From: Streptomyces uncialis | GTDB taxonomy: Bacteria; Actinomycetota; Actinomycetes; Streptomycetales; Streptomycetaceae | Direction of reading: 5' to 3' | DNA: 64,000 nt | NCBI RefSeq assembly: GCF_001905345.1 | Contig: NZ_LFBV01000010.1 | Span: forward strand, 124,001-188,000 | Shown here: one piece after another, positions 1-8,908 of the stretch | Layout: each line of letters opens with the position of its first letter | Numbering within the stretch: the first letter of the stretch is position 1 | Notes under the pieces: generated by a model | The model's database searches: none | What the model was told of the DNA's origin: nothing | The model's input: the letters and a program-made list of their open reading frames with translations, nothing else | Program-made: the position numbers and the translations under genes

Positions 1-2953
1 CGGCCACCGACTTGCCGTCGGAGCCGGTGGCGCCGCGGGTGAAGCGGGGGTGGATGAGGCCGACGCAGGTGTACGGCAGACCGGGGACCTCTTCGACGGG
101 GACGCCGCGTTGCTCGGCGAGGAGCCGTACGTGGTCGAGATCCCTCCCGGCGTCGGCGCGGGCCAGGATCTTCCAGGGGACGCGCCGCAGCAGGACACGG
201 GTGGTCTCGCCGACGCCGGGCTTGACGAGGTTGACGTCGTGGATGCCGTACTCCTCGCTGATGCGTTCGACGGCGGCCCAGCCCTCCCAGGTGGGTGACC
301 GGTCGGCCGCGAGCAGTTCCTTGACCCGCCCGGCGACGGCCTCGGCGACCTCGTCGAAGCGGGCGGCGATCCGGTCGATGAAGTCGGTGGAGACATCGGC
401 GCCGGTGAGTTCGCGGTAGTACTTCGCGCCGTGGTAGTCGTCCGGTCCGACGAGGTCGGCGCGCAGGACGGTGCGGGATATCAGCCCGGAGACGGTGGAG
501 TTGAGGCAGGCGGAGGGGATCAGGTAGTCGTCACGGGTGCCGTAGGTGCGTACACATGATCCGGGGTCCGCGAGGACGGCGATCCCGGGGTCGAAGCCGC
601 GGATGCCGGTGCTCTCCTGGAAGTCTTCGAGGGCCTGGGCGAGTTCGCGGGTGATGGCGCCCTTGCCGGTCCAGCCGTCGACGAAGACGATGTCGGCGGG
701 GTCGTGGTGGGCGGCGAGCCAGCGCAGCGCGTTGGTGTCGATGCCCCGGCCCCGGACGATGGACACGGAGTAGTGCGGCAGGTCGAGTCCGTGGTGGTGC
801 CGGGCCCAGCGCCGCATCAGTACGCCGACGGGCGTTCCGGCGCGGGCGAGGGAGACCAGGACGGGCCGGGGTGAGCGCTCCGCGAGGACGATGTCGGTGA
901 CGGTGCCGACGGCCCCGGCGATCCGCTGGGCCGCGTCGGTGAGGGCGCTGTGGAACAGCTCCTGGTACTGGGGGCTCGGCTGGTACTCGACGGGCAGCGA
1001 CTCGGCGTAGTGGGCGCCGCCCGCCTGGATCGCCTCCTCGCGTTCCTCGGTGGGGGCCTCCAGCCGCACCGAGGAGAGGTCCTGGAGCAGCCAGCCCACG
1101 TCCTCGGAGGCGTAGGAGGAGAAGTCGGGGCCGCGGAGGGGCTCGGGGAGCATGGAGGGCCTTTCGGGGGCGCGCGTCGCGGCGGGCGGTATGTACGAGG
1201 GGACGACGGCCAGCACGACACGGGAGGTGTGCCGGGCGAGCTGGGCGAGGAGCCCGTCGGGGGCGTGCAGGGCGGGGGTGTCCGCGGTGGAGTCGACGAC
1301 GGCGACGACGGTGTCGAAGCCCGCACCGGCCACGTTGTAGGCGTAGCGGGTGCCGGGTCCGTCGCCCGGGTCGTCATGGGCGGGGAAGACCAGTCGGCTG
1401 CGGATGGCGTAGCCGGGGTCGTCCACGGCGAGGACGGGTGAGCGGGTGGTGGTGGAGAAGAAGAGGTCCGCGTCGAGCAGGTTCTCCAGCGCGGTGGCGA
1501 GCCGGAGCGGGGCGTACATGAGTTCCTCGAAGCCGAGGACGAGGACCCGCGGGCGGGTCGTGCCGGGCGCGGGGCGGAGGTGGGGGGCGAGCTGTGCGGC
1601 CATCGCCGGGAGCGCGGATTCGAGCCGGGCCTGGTGCTCGGGGGTGAACCCGTGCCGTCCGCCGTCGGGGATCCCGACGGGCCAGTCGAGGGCGGCGCGG
1701 ACGACGGGCGCGGTCGTGGGGCGCCCGGGCGTGGGATGGGTGGCCGCGTTCCGCCCGCTCGCGGGGACTGCCCCTGGCGTCGTCGGCGTCGGCATCGGCA
1801 TCGGCATCGGCGTCGGCGTCGGCGTCGGTACGGCTTCGTCGGGTGCCGGGGGCACGGTCTCGTACCGGGCGACCAGGGCTTGGCCCTTCGCCAGGACGTC
1901 GTCGGGCAGCCGCACCGTGCCCGCCGCGGTGGCCACGAGATCCACCCGCGCGCCGATCTCCCGGGCGAACGCGTCGAGCCGTCCGCGGTCCTCGGCCGAC
2001 CGCATGTCGATCAGCGCGACGATGACGTACCGCTCACGGGGATGACGGGCGTGCAGGGCGCGGATCGTGTTGAGGACGGTGTTGCCCGTGGAGAACTCGT
2101 CGTCCACCAGCACCAGGGGTCCGTCCCCGGCGAGCAGCGCGGGGTCCTCGGGGAGCAGCAGATGGCTGCTGGCGTGGGAGTGGGCCTCCTCGAACCCGGC
2201 GGCGGTGGCGACGCCGGGCACGGGGCGCCGGGTGGAGTGGAGGTAGGGGGCGAGGCCGATCCCGTCGGCGACACAGTGACCGAGACCCGTCGCGGTCTCC
2301 GCGTACCCGAGGACCACGGCCCGGCGGGCCTCCTCGGGGCCGAGGAGGGCGAGCACCCGGCGGCCGAGCTCATGGCCGTGTCCGTGGACGACGGCGGGTG
2401 ACCGGGGGACGTGCTTGCCGAGCACGTTCGACACGAGCAGGTGGGCGCGCTTGGGATTGCGGCGCAGCGCGAGCCCGAGAAGCTGCCTCAGCTCGTGACC
2501 GTCCGAAAGCCCCTGACCGTCCGAAAGCCCCTGACCGGCAGAGAGCCCCTGACCGGCAGAGAGGTCGTGGCCGCCGGACAGCTCGTCATCACCCGGGAGC
2601 TCATGGCCGCCGGAGAGCTCCTGACCGCCCGGGGGCTCGTGGGCTGCTGAAGGCTCACGGTCTCCTGAGGTCCCTTGACCACCGGTAGGGCCCGATCCGC
2701 CGCCGGTAGGGCCTGATCCGCGATCGCCAGGCCCCGATCCGTCGCTGACAGGCCCCGATCCGTCGCTGACAGGCCCCGATCGGCCGCTGGTAGGCCCCGA
2801 TCCACCGTCCGAGGGGCCCGATCCGCCTCCGGCGGGGCCAGGCCGGCCACCCGGGCGCCCAGGGGTGCCCGCGTCGGCGCCCGCCTCGGCACCCACCAGT
2901 TCGATCCCGAGCCGCCGCGCGACCCACGTCCCCGTCCACACCACGTCGTCCAT
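1..2953 (-). CDS. PRTase-TRSP-StiP fusion protein of the Ter cluster, truncated by the window edge
   Basis: I read one uninterrupted frame from ATG at 2953 to the window edge (984 codons, no stop). A type I phosphoribosyltransferase domain carries its PRPP loop as VDDEFSTGNT near residue 280. A Pro/Thr/Met linker follows, then a TRSP-like domain (LGFEELMYAPLRLA). From about residue 600 the frame runs on into a StiP-family domain with its own PRTase-like loop (FVDGWTGKG) near residue 780. Usually PRTase-TRSP and StiP are described as adjacent genes; here they are in frame with each other. These families belong to the Ter-linked operon proposed (Anantharaman, Iyer and Aravind) to make a nucleoside-like metabolite. 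Residues about 23-152 are a low-complexity Gly/Ser/Asp repeat inserted between the conserved N-terminus and the LALRRNPKRAHL motif. The start is 12 bases after the lyase gene stop, which suggests an operon. The biochemical product is unknown. Confidence 0.85.
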   Translation of the reverse strand, partial: MDDVVWTGTWVARRLGIELVGAEAGADAGTPGRPGGRPGPAGGGSGPSDGGSGPTSGRSGPVSDGSGPVSDGSGPGDRGSGPTGGGSGPTGGQGTSGDREPSAAHEPPGGQELSGGHELPGDDELSGGHDLSAGQGLSAGQGLSDGQGLSDGHELRQLLGLALRRNPKRAHLLVSNVLGKHVPRSPAVVHGHGHELGRRVLALLGPEEARRAVVLGYAETATGLGHCVADGIGLAPYLHSTRRPVPGVATAAGFEEAHSHASSHLLLPEDPALLAGDGPLVLVDDEFSTGNTVLNTIRALHARHPRERYVIVALIDMRSAEDRGRLDAFAREIGARVDLVATAAGTVRLPDDVLAKGQALVARYETVPPAPDEAVPTPTPTPMPMPMPTPTTPGAVPASGRNAATHPTPGRPTTAPVVRAALDWPVGIPDGGRHGFTPEHQARLESALPAMAAQLAPHLRPAPGTTRPRVLVLGFEELMYAPLRLATALENLLDADLFFSTTTRSPVLAVDDPGYAIRSRLVFPAHDDPGDGPGTRYAYNVAGAGFDTVVAVVDSTADTPALHAPDGLLAQLARHTSRVVLAVVPSYIPPAATRAPERPSMLPEPLRGPDFSSYASEDVGWLLQDLSSVRLEAPTEEREEAIQAGGAHYAESLPVEYQPSPQYQELFHSALTDAAQRIAGAVGTVTDIVLAERSPRPVLVSLARAGTPVGVLMRRWARHHHGLDLPHYSVSIVRGRGIDTNALRWLAAHHDPADIVFVDGWTGKGAITRELAQALEDFQESTGIRGFDPGIAVLADPGSCVRTYGTRDDYLIPSACLNSTVSGLISRTVLRADLVGPDDYHGAKYYRELTGADVSTDFIDRIAARFDEVAEAVAGRVKELLAADRSPTWEGWAAVERISEEYGIHDVNLVKPGVGETTRVLLRRVPWKILARADAGRDLDHVRLLAEQRGVPVEEVPGLPYTCVGLIHPRFTRGATGSDGKSVA
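1781..1830. repeat. Hexanucleotide microsatellite encoding a Pro-Thr/Pro-Met linker
   Basis: Repeats of GGCGTC and GGCATC on the plus strand encode alternating Pro-Thr and Pro-Met in the minus-strand protein. This is a flexible linker between the PRTase and TRSP domains. It stays in frame for any number of whole units. Confidence 0.75.
2498..2887. repeat. In-frame degenerate tandem repeat inside the PRTase gene
   Basis: Roughly 390 bases of short tandem units. One half repeats CAGGCCCCGATCCGTCGCTGA-like 21-base units; the other repeats GTCCGAAAGCCCCTGACC-like 18-base units. All stay in frame, encoding GSGPVSD-type and LSDGQG-type peptide repeats. The flanking residues are conserved in the PRTase family, so this looks like a local expansion rather than a domain. 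Confidence 0.8.
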
Positions 2954-2965
2954 CGTCCCTTGTGT

Positions 2966-4132
2966 TCAGCCGGAGAGCCCGGCGGCGAGAAGTTCCACGA
3001 AGCCGACGTCCTCGCGTGCGACGCCGAACACCTCGGCGCGCAGCAGGATGCGCTCGGCCCACGCGCGGTGGGGTTTCACCTCGTTCATCTTGTTCGTGTA
3101 GGCGGAACGCATCACGCCGCCGCCGTCCCGCTCCGGTCGCAGGATGTCCCGCGCGTCGCCGTACTCCTCGTGACTGACCACGGACAGCGCGTGCACGGGC
3201 TGGACGTGCGACGGATGGATACAGGTCTTGCCGAGCAGACCGTTGGCGCGGTCGAGCTCGATCTCGCGGAGCAGTCCGTCGAGGTCGTGCTCGATGAGCG
3301 TCTGGCGCAGCTCGTCCGCGCGGCCCTCCAGGAAGGGGCTGCGGCGCAGCTGGGGCTTGAACATGCGCTCCTGGAGCCGGAAGTACTCCCAGACCGGCCC
3401 CGTGACGGTGTAGCCGGTGCCGTCGGCGCGGCCGAGGAGGTTCACCACGTCACCGATGACGGAGGCGACGACCTGGACGTCGTAGGCGGTCAGGTCGGGC
3501 GGCCTGCGCAGCCCGTACACCGAGCAGAAGTCGGTCACGCCCAGTCGCAGGGCGAGAACGCGGTCGCGGTACTTGTCGACGGTACGGGCGATCCCGGTGA
3601 GGGTCTCGCGGCGGGTCTCCAGGTACAGCAGCTCCGGGGACTCCAGCACCGGCATCGCGAACAGTCTGCGGCCGTGGAGGGACTCGGCGGCGGTGAGGGC
3701 CTCCAGGAAGGGGATGCCCCGCTCCTCGGTGAACTTGGGCAGTACGAATCCGGACAGCAGCGCGCCGGCCGCGCCCAGGCGCCGCACCAGGTCGGGGATC
3801 TGCCCCGGCGTACGGACCCGGATGAAGAGAAGCGGCAGGTCACCGCCGGGGTGCGCGGCGAGGTCGGTGAGCTGGCGGACGATGTTCCGCTCGGCGTCGG
3901 GGACCTCGGTGTCCTCGATGGAGTCCTCCAGGCACAGCACCATGGACATCACGCCACGAGCGGCCTGTTTGCGGACGGCGTCGGCCAGCGCCGGCCTGGT
4001 GGCGGGGGTGTAGAGGGTCGCTCCCAGGGCGACCGCGAGCACCCGGGCGGGAGAGTCGGCGGTGAAGTCGCACGGCTCCCGGTGGAAGAGGCGCTGACGC
4101 ACCTCAGGGGCGATGTGCCCGAAATGACGCAT
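2966..4132 (-). CDS. HpcH/HpaI aldolase / CitE-like lyase of the Ter cluster
   Basis: 388 residues. The sequence fits the CitE-like HpcH/HpaI TIM-barrel family: VMSMVLCLEDSIEDT gives the acidic metal/substrate-site residues, LPLLFIRVRTP the conserved Arg strand, and FAMPVLESPELLY the metal-binding Glu. GKTCIHPSHVQPVH near the C-terminus is the CitE-type IHP motif. These enzymes cleave or form C-C bonds next to a carboxylate or thioester. The copy in Ter operons is predicted to act with the PRTases on a nucleoside-like product; its substrate is not known. It is the first gene of a minus-strand operon with the PRTase-StiP gene 12 bases downstream, and it diverges from a TerD gene. The start ATG is followed by the MRHFGHIAPEV N-terminus expected for this subgroup. 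Confidence 0.88.
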   Translation of the reverse strand: MRHFGHIAPEVRQRLFHREPCDFTADSPARVLAVALGATLYTPATRPALADAVRKQAARGVMSMVLCLEDSIEDTEVPDAERNIVRQLTDLAAHPGGDLPLLFIRVRTPGQIPDLVRRLGAAGALLSGFVLPKFTEERGIPFLEALTAAESLHGRRLFAMPVLESPELLYLETRRETLTGIARTVDKYRDRVLALRLGVTDFCSVYGLRRPPDLTAYDVQVVASVIGDVVNLLGRADGTGYTVTGPVWEYFRLQERMFKPQLRRSPFLEGRADELRQTLIEHDLDGLLREIELDRANGLLGKTCIHPSHVQPVHALSVVSHEEYGDARDILRPERDGGGVMRSAYTNKMNEVKPHRAWAERILLRAEVFGVAREDVGFVELLAAGLSG

Positions 4133-4182
4133 GACTCTCCCCGTGAAGCCGGAATGTTCCGACGCAATGTGGCCGGTAATAG

Positions 4183-4196
4183 TACGTAGGAACGTA
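4183..4196. promoter_or_regulatory. Inverted repeat in the hpcH/terD divergent intergenic region (candidate operator)
   Basis: TACGT-AGGA-ACGTA is a perfect 5-base inverted repeat in the AT-richest part of the 197-base gap between the divergent lyase and TerD genes. A second small palindrome, GGAATGTTCC, lies at 4161-4170. Its position, 50 bases from the lyase start, suits an operator or promoter. No regulator for it is seen in the window. Confidence 0.4.
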
Positions 4197-4329
4197 TGTC
4201 AGGGGTTCCCATGGGGCGTGAATTTCTGGTAATCAGCTGCGGTCCGTGTCGGCCCGCGGGGCCCGTTTTCCTTGTCGCGGCACGTCCCCCGCGTTGTCCT
4301 GGCGACCGCCGGGAAGGCAGGATGGCCGT

Positions 4330-5232
4330 ATGACGCACGCGATGCTGAAGGGGTCGAACGTCCCGCTCGAAGCGACGGCGGTACGCGCGGTGCTGCGCTG
4401 GTCCCCGGGGCAGGACGTCCCGGACGTCGATGTCTCGGCGCTGCTCCTCGGGTCCGGGGGGCGGGTGCGGTCCGACGAGGACTTCGTCTTCTACAACCAG
4501 CCGCGGCATCCGTCGGGCAAGGTGTGGCGGCTGGGCAAGAAGCGCGGGTCCCAGGGGCTCACCGACACCATTCAGGCGGATCTCGCGGGGCTGCCCGCCG
4601 AGGTCGACCGGGTGCTGTTGGTGGCGTCGGCCGACGATGTGCCGTTCGAGCGGGTGCACACGCTGTGCATCCAGCTGCATGACGCGGACGCGGCGGACGA
4701 CGAGCCGCTGGCCTATTTCGACATCAGGCCGGAGACGGGCGCGGAGACGGCGCTGATCTGCGGTGAGATGTACCGGCGTGGCGACGGCTGGAAGTTCCGC
4801 GCGGTGGGTGACGGGTACTCGAACGGCCTGGTCGGTCTCGCGACGGACTTCGGGATCTCGGTGGACGAGTCCGAGCAGGACCCGGAGCCGGACGCCGCGG
4901 AGCAGGTGCGGGACGCCGCGGTCCCGCCGCCCGCGCAGCCGTCCGCGGCGGCCCCGTCCGGCCCGGCGCACACCGTGCCCCGGCAGACCGCGCCCCATCC
5001 GGCGTATCCGCCCGCCCCGCGGGAACCGGCCGCCGGGCCCGCGTACGGCTATCCCCCGGCCGCGACGACGGCCGGCCCGTCGCCGCAGCCCACGTACGGC
5101 TACCCTCAGCCGCCGTCCGGGCAGCCGGGGGCCCCGCAGCCTTCGTACGGCTATCCGCAGCCGGTCGCCGCGGTCGTTCCCGACCCGGACTTCCGGCTGC
5201 CGCCGCAGGGCCCGCAGTTCCAGCCCCGCTGA
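4330..5232 (+). CDS. TerD-family protein with a Pro/Tyr/Gly-rich C-terminal tail
   Basis: 300 residues. Residues 1-180 are a TerD-type domain: MLKGSNVPL, a VDVSALLL strand, DEDFVFYNQP, IQLHDADAADDEPLAYFDI, and the closing GDGWKFRAVGDGYSNGLVGLATDFGISV. TerD domains are beta-sandwiches that bind calcium; the usual FDLDA acidic site is weakened here to VDVSA. From about residue 185 the chain is low-complexity, with repeats around YGYPP and YGYPQP, a natively disordered tail typical of streptomycete TerD paralogues tied to envelope stress. It is transcribed away from the lyase operon and converges on the TerA-like gene with only 59 bases between. The start is chosen at the ATG before THAMLKGSNV. 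Confidence 0.88.
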   Translation: MTHAMLKGSNVPLEATAVRAVLRWSPGQDVPDVDVSALLLGSGGRVRSDEDFVFYNQPRHPSGKVWRLGKKRGSQGLTDTIQADLAGLPAEVDRVLLVASADDVPFERVHTLCIQLHDADAADDEPLAYFDIRPETGAETALICGEMYRRGDGWKFRAVGDGYSNGLVGLATDFGISVDESEQDPEPDAAEQVRDAAVPPPAQPSAAAPSGPAHTVPRQTAPHPAYPPAPREPAAGPAYGYPPAATTAGPSPQPTYGYPQPPSGQPGAPQPSYGYPQPVAAVVPDPDFRLPPQGPQFQPR

Positions 5233-5291
5233 GGTTCCCGGCCGGCCGGCCGTCGCCCGGTGGCCGGTTCGGGTGCCCCGGAGGCGAGGGT

Positions 5292-6029
5292 TCAGCGGTC
5301 GGCCTTGGACTTGTAGCCCCGGCCCCACTGGAGGCCCCACCCGTACAGGCGGTCCAGCTCGGCCTGGAAGCCGTAGACGAACTTCACCTCGCGGCGGACG
5401 ATCAGCTCGTCCTTGACGTTCTCCAGTGAGAACACCGCGCAGGAACGGGCCTGCGGGGCGCGCTCGTCCAGCCCGATCTCGATCCGGGGACCGCTGCTGG
5501 GGTAGAGGGTGACGATGGCGTGGGTGCGGTCGAAGGCGGGGGTCTGGTCGTAGATGTAGACGAAGATCAGCAGGCGCTTGATCTCCTCCCGCTGGTCGAG
5601 GTTGACGAAGAGCGTCTCGCCGGTGCCCGAGCCGAAGCGGTCGTCCCCGCTGAGCTTGACGTAGGGCGCGCCGTTCAGGTCCCCGAAGAAGCCGCCGAGG
5701 GGCTGGACGACGCCCTTCGTCCCGTCCGTCAGCTCGTAGAGGCAGCCCAGGTCGAGGTCGACATTGACCATGCTCATGGTGTGGGCCTGGACGACATCGG
5801 GTTTGAACATCTTGAGCGGGCTGCTGAACAGTCCGCCGCGGTCCGGGCCGCCGATGTCCGAGTTGCGCATCCGCCAGGAGAGGTTGACGCGCAGATTCCC
5901 GGTGGCGGCGCCCTGCTTGGTCAGCGAGACCATGGGGCGCCGCTTGGTCAGTTCGATGGCGTTGCTCGCCGAGGCCCCTGACTCGAAGTCCGCCGAGCGC
6001 CCCGGCCACAATCCGTCCCAGAAGGACAT
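5292..6029 (-). CDS. TerA/TerD-superfamily tellurium-resistance protein
   Basis: 245 residues, starting MSFWDGLWPGR. The body has the TerD-superfamily pattern: VSLTKQGAATGNLRVNLSW as the first strands, VDLDLGCLYEL in place of FDLDAS, DRFGSGTGETLFVNL as the middle loop, and a long acidic IEIGLDERA region. It lacks the standard GxGYASGL ending of TerD and ends in YGWGLQWGRGYKSK, which fits the TerA-like branch. It probably works with the TerC-like membrane protein and TerD proteins as a metal- or stress-responsive complex at the inner membrane. It follows the TerC-like gene by 166 bases on the same strand. Confidence 0.8.
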   Translation of the reverse strand: MSFWDGLWPGRSADFESGASASNAIELTKRRPMVSLTKQGAATGNLRVNLSWRMRNSDIGGPDRGGLFSSPLKMFKPDVVQAHTMSMVNVDLDLGCLYELTDGTKGVVQPLGGFFGDLNGAPYVKLSGDDRFGSGTGETLFVNLDQREEIKRLLIFVYIYDQTPAFDRTHAIVTLYPSSGPRIEIGLDERAPQARSCAVFSLENVKDELIVRREVKFVYGFQAELDRLYGWGLQWGRGYKSKADR

Positions 6030-6195
6030 ACCGCCCCCCAATGCCCTGGTGTCCCGATGCCCGGCCGTCGGCCGGGTTTCTCCTGATCGTTGCAGCGGGG
6101 CGGCCGTGAGGACCATGCCTCACGACCGCCCCGTTGAGAGCGTTCCTCGTGGCGGGCGCCGTCACACTCCGGAACCGGCCACGGTCGGGCGATGC

Positions 6196-7338
6196 TCAGG
6201 CCCCGGACGTCACCTTCGACGCGTCGTCCGAGCCGTCGCCCTTGTGGCCACTCGCCACCAGGGCGCGGTTGCGCCGCACGGACGACCAGAACGACCAGCC
6301 GATCAGGACCACGCCGACGAGTCCGGTGACGAACTCGTTGACCTCGAAGCGGATGGTGATCAGCAGGATCGCGGCGAGCGCGCCGATCGCGTAGTGCGCC
6401 CCGTGCTCCAGATAGACGTAGTCCTCCAGGGTGCCCTGGCGGACCAGATAGACGGTGATGGACCGGACGTACATCGCGCCGATACCCAGGCCGAGGGCCA
6501 TGAGAACGATGTCGTTGGTGATCGCGAAGGCGCCGATGACCCCGTCGAACGAGAACGACGCGTCCAGGACCTCCAGGTAGAGGAACATGAAGAAGGCCGC
6601 TTTGCCCGCGAGGAGGATCACGGGCTTCCCGCTGCGCTTGGCTGCTTCCTCCGCCTCGTGCTCGCGTTCCTCCTCCTCGTCGAGCTTGCCCTCGAAGAAG
6701 CCGGACAGACCGCCGACGACCAGATAGGTGATGAGACCGGCGATCCCGGACAGCAGCACCGTCTCCGTCTTGTCGGCGTGGGTACCGCCGTGCTGGTGCG
6801 CTTGCGGCGCCAGATAGAGGGCGCTGATCATGAGCACGATCAGGGCGATGCACACGGAGAGCATCTCGACCTTGCCGAGCCTGGCCAGCGGGCGCTCGAT
6901 CCAGCGCAGCCACTTGATGTCACGGTCCTCGAAGATGAAGTCGAGGAAGATCATGAGGAGGAACATGCCTCCGAAGGAGGCGATCGACGCGTGGGCGTCG
7001 GTGACCAGTTCCTGATAACGGTCCTTGTCGTTGAGCGCGAGATCGACCGCTTCGATCGGACCGAGTCCGGCGCTGACCGCGACGATGACCACGGGGAAGA
7101 CCAGCCGCATACCGAAGACGGCGATCAGGATGCCGATGGTGAGGAAGATCTTCTGCCAGAAGGCATTCATCTTCTTCAGAATCCCGGCGTTGACCACCGC
7201 GTTGTCGAACGACAGCGAGATCTCCAGGACGGACAGGATCGCCACGATCCCGAACCCGACCCACCCCCCGTAGAGCAAGGCTGCGACGAGGCCGAGCGCG
7301 GTGACCGCGAACGACCAGCCGAAGGTTCTCAGAATCAC
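6196..7338 (-). CDS. TerC/DUF475-family integral membrane protein
   Basis: 380 residues with a GTG start. I count about eight to nine hydrophobic segments. The family marks are the acidic intramembrane motifs LEISLSFDNAVVNA near residue 40 and LEVLDASFSFDGVIGAF near residue 245, where the paired Glu/Asp residues are thought to bind a metal ion. A charged cytoplasmic loop (EEEEREHEAEEAAKRSGK) lies between the halves. TerC proteins anchor TerD partners at the membrane and some export manganese. Here the gene lies between a TerD and a TerA-like gene on the same strand, as expected for a Ter operon. Confidence 0.9.
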   Translation of the reverse strand: MILRTFGWSFAVTALGLVAALLYGGWVGFGIVAILSVLEISLSFDNAVVNAGILKKMNAFWQKIFLTIGILIAVFGMRLVFPVVIVAVSAGLGPIEAVDLALNDKDRYQELVTDAHASIASFGGMFLLMIFLDFIFEDRDIKWLRWIERPLARLGKVEMLSVCIALIVLMISALYLAPQAHQHGGTHADKTETVLLSGIAGLITYLVVGGLSGFFEGKLDEEEEREHEAEEAAKRSGKPVILLAGKAAFFMFLYLEVLDASFSFDGVIGAFAITNDIVLMALGLGIGAMYVRSITVYLVRQGTLEDYVYLEHGAHYAIGALAAILLITIRFEVNEFVTGLVGVVLIGWSFWSSVRRNRALVASGHKGDGSDDASKVTSGA

Positions 7339-7411
7339 TGGCTACCCATTCCTGTCACGGGGATTTCCCCGGTAGGAGTCCGGCAGGGGTCACCCCGCAC
7401 CGGGCCCAGCT

Positions 7412-7987
7412 TTACGAAACATTGACTCCGAAGTCTAGGGCGATGCCACGCAAGCCCGACGCGTACCCCTGGCCCACTGCACGGAACTTCCATTCATTTC
7501 CGTAACGGTAGACCTCACCGAAGATCATCGCAGTCTCGGTGGACGCGTCCTCCGAGAGGTCGTAGCGCGCGAGTTCCTGGCCGTCCGCCTGGTTGACGAC
7601 CCGGATGAAAGCGTTGCTGACCTGGCCGAAGCTCTGACCGCGGTTGTCCGCGTCATGGATGGAGACCGGGAAGACGATCTTGTCGCAGCCGAGCGGGACC
7701 TTGGACAGATCGATCAGGACCGACTCGTCGTCCCCGTCGCCCTCACCGGTGAGATTGTCACCCGTGTGCTCGACGGAGCCGTCGGGGCTCTTGAGGTTGT
7801 TGTAGAACACGAACCATTCGTCACCGAGAACCCGGCCCGCGGTGCACAGCAGAGCGCTGGCGTCGAGGTCGAAGGGGGCTCCCGTGGTGGAGCGTGCGTC
7901 CCAGCCGAGGCCGACCAGTACCTGTGTGAGATTCGGCGCGGCCTTGGACAGGGAGACATTGCCTCCCTTGGCAAGCGTGACACCCAT
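7412..7987 (-). CDS. TerD-family calcium-binding stress protein
   Basis: 191 residues, the standard TerD length. It has [15 protein letters not shown], the calcium-site [25 protein letters not shown] followed by [26 protein letters not shown], and the ending [17 protein letters not shown]. All acidic calcium ligands seem to be kept. It is closely related to the next upstream TerD gene, so the pair looks like a tandem duplication. The TerC-like gene follows after 73 bases on the same strand. Confidence 0.93.
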   Translation of the reverse strand: MGVTLAKGGNVSLSKAAPNLTQVLVGLGWDARSTTGAPFDLDASALLCTAGRVLGDEWFVFYNNLKSPDGSVEHTGDNLTGEGDGDDESVLIDLSKVPLGCDKIVFPVSIHDADNRGQSFGQVSNAFIRVVNQADGQELARYDLSEDASTETAMIFGEVYRYGNEWKFRAVGQGYASGLRGIALDFGVNVS

Positions 7988-8134
7988 GATCGTCTTCCTC
8001 CCCGAGGTGATACTGCGTCTTCCCGGGGACCGCCAGACCCACGGACTGCGCCGTGGCCCCCCGGGCCCCCTGGCCGGGGGCGTTCGTACGACCGCCGACC
8101 GCCTGGCGCGGCGCGCGGATCGGGCGCCGCGCCG

Positions 8135-8217
8135 GGCGGTGGTGCGGTGTGCGGTACCGCGGTGATGCGGCGGGCAGTACCGCGATGGTGCGGTGTGCGG
8201 TGTGCGGTGTGCGGCGG
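8135..8217. repeat. GTGCGGT tandem repeat between the two terD genes
   Basis: Short units around GTGCGGT, with interspersed GGTACCGCG, fill the spacer directly downstream of the first TerD stop. The last part (about 8190-8216) is nearly perfect. No gene is seen in the 231-base spacer. Confidence 0.7.
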
Positions 8218-8218
8218 C

Positions 8219-8794
8219 TCAGACGTTGACGCCGAAGTCCTGCGCGATACCGCGCAGACCCGAGGCGTAGCCCTGGCCGATGGCACGGAACTTCCACTCG
8301 GCGCCGTTGCGGTACAGCTCGCCGAAGACCATCGCGGTCTCGGTGGAGGCGTCCTCGGAGAGGTCGTAGCGCGCGATCTCCTGGTTGTTCGCCTGGTTGA
8401 CCACGCGGATGAACGCGTTCCGCACCTGGCCGAAGGACTGCTGGCGGTTCTCGGCGTCGTAGATGGAGACCGGGAAGACGACCCGGGTGACGTCCGCCGG
8501 GACCCCGACCAGGCTCACCTTGATCTGCTCGTCGTCACCCTCGCCCTCACCGGTGAGGTTGTCACCGGTGTGCTCGACGGAGCCTTCCGGGCTCTTGAGG
8601 TTGTTGAAGAAGACGAAGTTCTGGTCGTTGGTGACCTTGCCCTCCGCGTTGGTCAGGATGGCACTGGCGTCGAGGTCGAAGTCCGTACCCGTGGTGGTCC
8701 GGACGTCCCAGCCGAGACCGATCACGACCGCGGTCAGGCCGGGGGCCTCCTTGGTCAGCGATACATTGCCGCCCTTGCTGAGGCTGACTCCCAC
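8219..8794 (-). CDS. TerD-family calcium-binding stress protein
   Basis: 191 residues from a GTG start. I chose GTG at 8794 because GGAGG lies four bases upstream and the protein then begins [13 protein letters not shown], the family N-terminus. It has [41 protein letters not shown] and [17 protein letters not shown], so all TerD calcium-site residues are present. It is the first gene of the minus-strand run terD-terD-terC-terA. Confidence 0.94.
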   Translation of the reverse strand: MGVSLSKGGNVSLTKEAPGLTAVVIGLGWDVRTTTGTDFDLDASAILTNAEGKVTNDQNFVFFNNLKSPEGSVEHTGDNLTGEGEGDDEQIKVSLVGVPADVTRVVFPVSIYDAENRQQSFGQVRNAFIRVVNQANNQEIARYDLSEDASTETAMVFGELYRNGAEWKFRAIGQGYASGLRGIAQDFGVNV

Positions 8795-8908
8795 AAATCC
8801 TCCCGATGTTGTCCAGGGGCGCGGAGCCCCCGTCGTGCTGTGGTATCGGATCAACGTTTCGATCCTAGTGACGGGTTCCCGCACTCCGCAGTGCTTGGTC
8901 CCGAAGAA

